Shown piece by piece: positions 61,442 through 64,000 of a stretch of 64,000 bases of DNA; the first letter of the stretch is position 1; every line of letters begins with the position of its first letter. Below the pieces are notes generated by a model. The model saw nothing but the letters and a program-made list of their open reading frames with translations. It made no database searches and was not told where the DNA came from. The DNA lies in contig MAAS01000029.1 in assembly GCA_002162755.1 (NCBI GenBank), positions 99,033-163,032 of the forward strand, given 5' to 3'. The translations under genes were made by a program, and so were the position numbers. This DNA comes from Gammaproteobacteria bacterium 50_400_T64. GTDB lineage: Bacteria; Pseudomonadota; Gammaproteobacteria; Pseudomonadales; Porticoccaceae.

Positions 61442-61960
61442 ATGATTCGAATACTCGGCATTGACCCCGGTTCGCGGCGTACGGGTTTTGGTATTGTCGA
61501 TGTTATTGGCAGCAAAACGCAGTATGTGGCCAGCGGGGTTATCCGCTTGCCAACGGGCGAGCTACCGGCGCGTTTAAAAGTTATTTTCGAAAATATCAGT
61601 GAGCTGATCGGCGAATACCAGCCCGTTGAAATGGCCATTGAAGATGTGTTTTTTGCCCGCGATCCACGAGCGGCCCTGAAACTGGGGCAGGCTCGGGGGG
61701 CAGCCATTGTTGCCGGGGTGACAGCGAACCTGCCGGTGGCGGAGTACAGTGCCAAAACCGTTAAGCAGGCAGTAGTCGGTAATGGCGGGGCGAAGAAAGA
61801 TCAGGTGCAGCAAATGATTATGCGTTTGTTAAAGCTACCCGCTCCACCTCAGGAAGACGCTGCCGATGCACTGGCTGTTGCCATTTGTCACGCCCATAGT
61901 ATGAACCACCAAATAGCCCTAAAAGGGGTTACGGGCTATGCCCGTGGTCGCTTAAAATAG
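61442..61960 (+). CDS. ruvC: Holliday junction resolvase RuvC
   Basis: A 172-residue resolvase from ATG 61442; a TTG three bases earlier is not needed. Catalytic acidic residues appear in [25 protein letters not shown] and [13 protein letters not shown]. It cuts Holliday junctions formed during recombination. No SOS box was seen nearby. Confidence 0.97.
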   Translation: MIRILGIDPGSRRTGFGIVDVIGSKTQYVASGVIRLPTGELPARLKVIFENISELIGEYQPVEMAIEDVFFARDPRAALKLGQARGAAIVAGVTANLPVAEYSAKTVKQAVVGNGGAKKDQVQQMIMRLLKLPAPPQEDAADALAVAICHAHSMNHQIALKGVTGYARGRLK

Positions 61961-62045
61961 CTCTCGTGCAAAGGTCTTGGTTAAAACGTAATTGATGCGA
62001 GTGAAGCGCTAAGGCTTGCTCAGATAGTAAAAAGCGGAAACAAAA

Positions 62046-62651
62046 ATGATTGGACGAATACGCGGTATCTTGCTCGAGAAGCAGGCACCCCATTTACTGC
62101 TCGATGTGCAAGGTGTGGGCTATGAAATACAGGCCTCGTTAACCACCTTTTTCGAATTGCCCGATATCGATCAGCCGGCGACCCTGCATACCCACTTTGT
62201 GGTGCGGGAAGATGCCCAGCTACTTTACGGCTTTAGTAGTCTTTCTGAACGACAGTTATTTCGCGAGCTGATTAAAGTCAACGGCGTTGGCCCGAAAATG
62301 GCGCTGGCGATTTTGTCGGGGATGAATGCGGCGGAATTCGTTAATTGCGTGAAGAGTAAAGATATCGCGACCCTGGTGCGCCTGCCGGGTGTCGGCAAGA
62401 AAACCGCCGAACGTCTGGTGGTTGAGATGCATGATCGCGTCGAGAAATGGGCCCTTGCCAGCGATAGTACGGGGGCTGTTAGCAGTGAGCAGGGCAGTAG
62501 CGCCGTGCAAGAGGCAGAGAGCGCACTGATTTCCCTCGGCTATAAAGAGCCGGAAGCGGCGAAAATGATTGCCGCCGTCAGTGTGGACAATAAAGAGGGA
62601 AGCAGTGCGGAGTTAATTCGCGCCGCGCTGAAAAATAAAGCCGCTAAATAA
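62046..62651 (+). CDS. ruvA: Holliday junction branch-migration protein RuvA
   Basis: A 201-residue RuvA with the OB-fold start [15 protein letters not shown], two helix-hairpin-helix motifs ([26 protein letters not shown]) and the flexible linker plus C-terminal RuvB-binding domain. It binds the junction and directs RuvB. It is followed by ruvB after 61 bases. Confidence 0.97.
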   Translation: MIGRIRGILLEKQAPHLLLDVQGVGYEIQASLTTFFELPDIDQPATLHTHFVVREDAQLLYGFSSLSERQLFRELIKVNGVGPKMALAILSGMNAAEFVNCVKSKDIATLVRLPGVGKKTAERLVVEMHDRVEKWALASDSTGAVSSEQGSSAVQEAESALISLGYKEPEAAKMIAAVSVDNKEGSSAELIRAALKNKAAK

Positions 62652-62712
62652 TAATCTGGCTTGCAGTTACAGATAAAATACATTTGTTGAACACGGGAAA
62701 AACAGAGCTGAA

Positions 62713-63774
62713 ATGATAGAGACAGACCGCCTGGTGGCGGCAGAACCCACCTTAGTTGAAGAGCGCATGGACAGGGCTATTCGTCCCGAGAAACTCAGTG
62801 ACTACATTGGCCAGCAAGTGGTGTGCGAGCAGATGGATATTTTCATTCGCGCCGCCCAGGGTCGTGGTGAACCCCTCGACCACACCCTCGTTTTTGGCCC
62901 GCCGGGTTTGGGTAAAACCACACTGGCCAATATTATTGCCAATGAAATGGCGACCAGCTTGAAGTCGACCTCTGGGCCGGTGCTGGAAAAGGCCGGTGAT
63001 CTGGCGGCGATTATGACCAGCCTTGAACCCGGTGATGTGCTGTTTATCGACGAAATTCATCGCTTAAGCCCGGTGATCGAAGAAATTCTCTACCCGGCAA
63101 TGGAAGACTTTCAGCTCGATATTATGATCGGCGAAGGCCCTGCGGCTCGCTCTATCAAATTGGATTTGCCGCCTTTTACATTAGTTGGTGCGACTACACG
63201 AGCAGGCTTATTGACCTCGCCACTGCGCGACCGCTTCGGCATTGTGCAGCGCCTCGAGTTTTATTCTGTCGACGAGCTGGCCACCATTGTTAGTCGCGCC
63301 GCGAATATTCTCGGTGTGACTCTGGAGCCTGAGGGTGCGGTTGAAGTGGCACGTCGCTCGCGGGGCACGCCGCGCATTGCCAACCGTCTATTGCGCCGCG
63401 TGCGGGATTACGCCGAAGTGAAATCCGATGGGCGCATTAGTGCCTCGGTCGCTGACGCTGCTCTGTCGATGCTCAATATTGACCAGCTCGGCCTCGATCA
63501 CATGGACAGGCGCTTACTGCTCAGCGTGATGGAAAAGTTTGATGGCGGCCCGGTCGGTGTTGACAGTCTCGCCGCGACGATCAGTGAAGAGCGGGGCACC
63601 ATTGAAGATGTGGTCGAACCCTACCTGATTCAACAGGGTTATTTAATGCGCACTACCCGGGGGCGAGTGGTTACGCGCCAGTGTTACGAACACTTTGGCT
63701 TTAAAATGCCGAAGGCTTTACTTGAGCTGCAAGGGCTTGAACCACAGGAAATGCAGGGCGAGGGTGAGGAATGA
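62713..63774 (+). CDS. ruvB: Holliday junction ATPase RuvB
   Basis: A 353-residue AAA+ motor. Walker A is GPPGLGKTT, Walker B is [11 protein letters not shown], the sensor 1 region is GATTRAG, and the C-terminal winged helix ends [14 protein letters not shown]. Its stop overlaps the ybgC start by four bases (ATGA). No SOS box was seen before it, unlike in E. coli ruvAB. Confidence 0.98.
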   Translation: MIETDRLVAAEPTLVEERMDRAIRPEKLSDYIGQQVVCEQMDIFIRAAQGRGEPLDHTLVFGPPGLGKTTLANIIANEMATSLKSTSGPVLEKAGDLAAIMTSLEPGDVLFIDEIHRLSPVIEEILYPAMEDFQLDIMIGEGPAARSIKLDLPPFTLVGATTRAGLLTSPLRDRFGIVQRLEFYSVDELATIVSRAANILGVTLEPEGAVEVARRSRGTPRIANRLLRRVRDYAEVKSDGRISASVADAALSMLNIDQLGLDHMDRRLLLSVMEKFDGGPVGVDSLAATISEERGTIEDVVEPYLIQQGYLMRTTRGRVVTRQCYEHFGFKMPKALLELQGLEPQEMQGEGEE

Positions 63775-64000
63775 CAGAATTCCGTTTGCCGATCCGTGTT
63801 TATATTGAAGATACTGATGCCCAGGGCATTGTCTACTACGTTAATTACCTTAAATACATGGAGCGCGCGCGTTCCGAGTGGCTGCGCAGTTACGGGTTTA
63901 ATCGCCCAGCTTTTGGTGGTGAAGGTCAAATTTACGTGGTTCATTCACTAACGACCAATTACCGCAAACCCGCAAAACTGGATGACCAAATTGTTGTTAC
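63771..64000 (+). CDS. ybgC: YbgC-family acyl-CoA thioesterase (partial, cut by window end)
   Basis: The first 76 residues of a hot-dog-fold thioesterase. The catalytic region [27 protein letters not shown] is typical of YbgC (Asp in the TDAQGIVY motif). In many gammaproteobacteria ybgC precedes tolQRAB-pal, so a Tol-Pal cluster may follow beyond the window. It overlaps ruvB by four bases. Confidence 0.95.
   Translation, partial: MTEFRLPIRVYIEDTDAQGIVYYVNYLKYMERARSEWLRSYGFNRPAFGGEGQIYVVHSLTTNYRKPAKLDDQIVV

Noticed and set aside
61961-62712. LexA/SOS box before ruvA or ruvB
   Set aside because: No CTGT-N8-ACAG match was found; the nearest (ctgg...acag near 62655) has wrong bases and spacing.

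Overview
The window looks like chromosomal DNA of an aerobic, probably marine gammaproteobacterium. This rests on gene order (fmdB-type zinc ribbon, aspS, yebC, ruvC, ruvA, ruvB, ybgC), the NirB/NirD/FNT nitrogen set, RND and DUF1302/DUF1329 envelope genes, paired luciferase-like flavin enzymes and gammaproteobacterial -24/-12 promoters. The repertoire resembles Cellvibrionales/Spongiibacteraceae, but that placement is inference. No tRNA, rRNA, CRISPR array, intact insertion sequence or prophage was seen.

Region 1 (1-16208) is nitrogen assimilation. A minus-strand operon runs nirB, nirD, a PhzF-family gene, a cytoplasmic NasA/NarB-type nitrate reductase, a DmsB-DmsC fusion, ravA and viaA (cut by the window start). 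A divergent carbonic anhydrase, a PP2C-Ser/Thr kinase fusion and an FNT nitrite/formate channel follow. Good sigma-54 sites precede nirB and the FNT gene. Between them lies a disturbed patch: a relic copy of the kinase tail, a degraded REP-associated transposase end, a repeated 29-bp motif around an orphan gene, and a ParDE-type toxin-antitoxin pair whose antitoxin seems to start at ATC.

Region 2 (16377-38583) is accessory metabolism and transport: a three-gene RND efflux operon, a 2-TM potassium channel, a porin, a CoA-transferase, two luciferase-like monooxygenases on either side of a CheY/CheC/diguanylate cyclase operon, a cyclase-family hydrolase, a MITE-like 220-bp inverted-repeat element, a sodium:solute symporter, a DUF1302/DUF1329 pair and an MFS transporter.

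Region 3 (38946-53609) is the most interesting part: a tightly packed 13-gene minus-strand operon. It encodes a TolQ/MotA-type proton channel, two VWA proteins whose single N-terminal helix carries an ExbD/TolR-like Phe-Leu-Asp motif, a possible actin/Hsp70-fold protein, a PEGA + SUMF1-like protein, TPR proteins, four lipoproteins and an M48 protease. I read it as an uncharacterised proton-motive-force-driven envelope complex.

Region 4 (54288-64000) is core housekeeping: lytic transglycosylase, proS, HIT protein, HU-like protein with a histone H1-like tail, FmdB-type zinc ribbon, aspS, yebC, a small conserved protein, ruvC, ruvA, ruvB and the start of ybgC.
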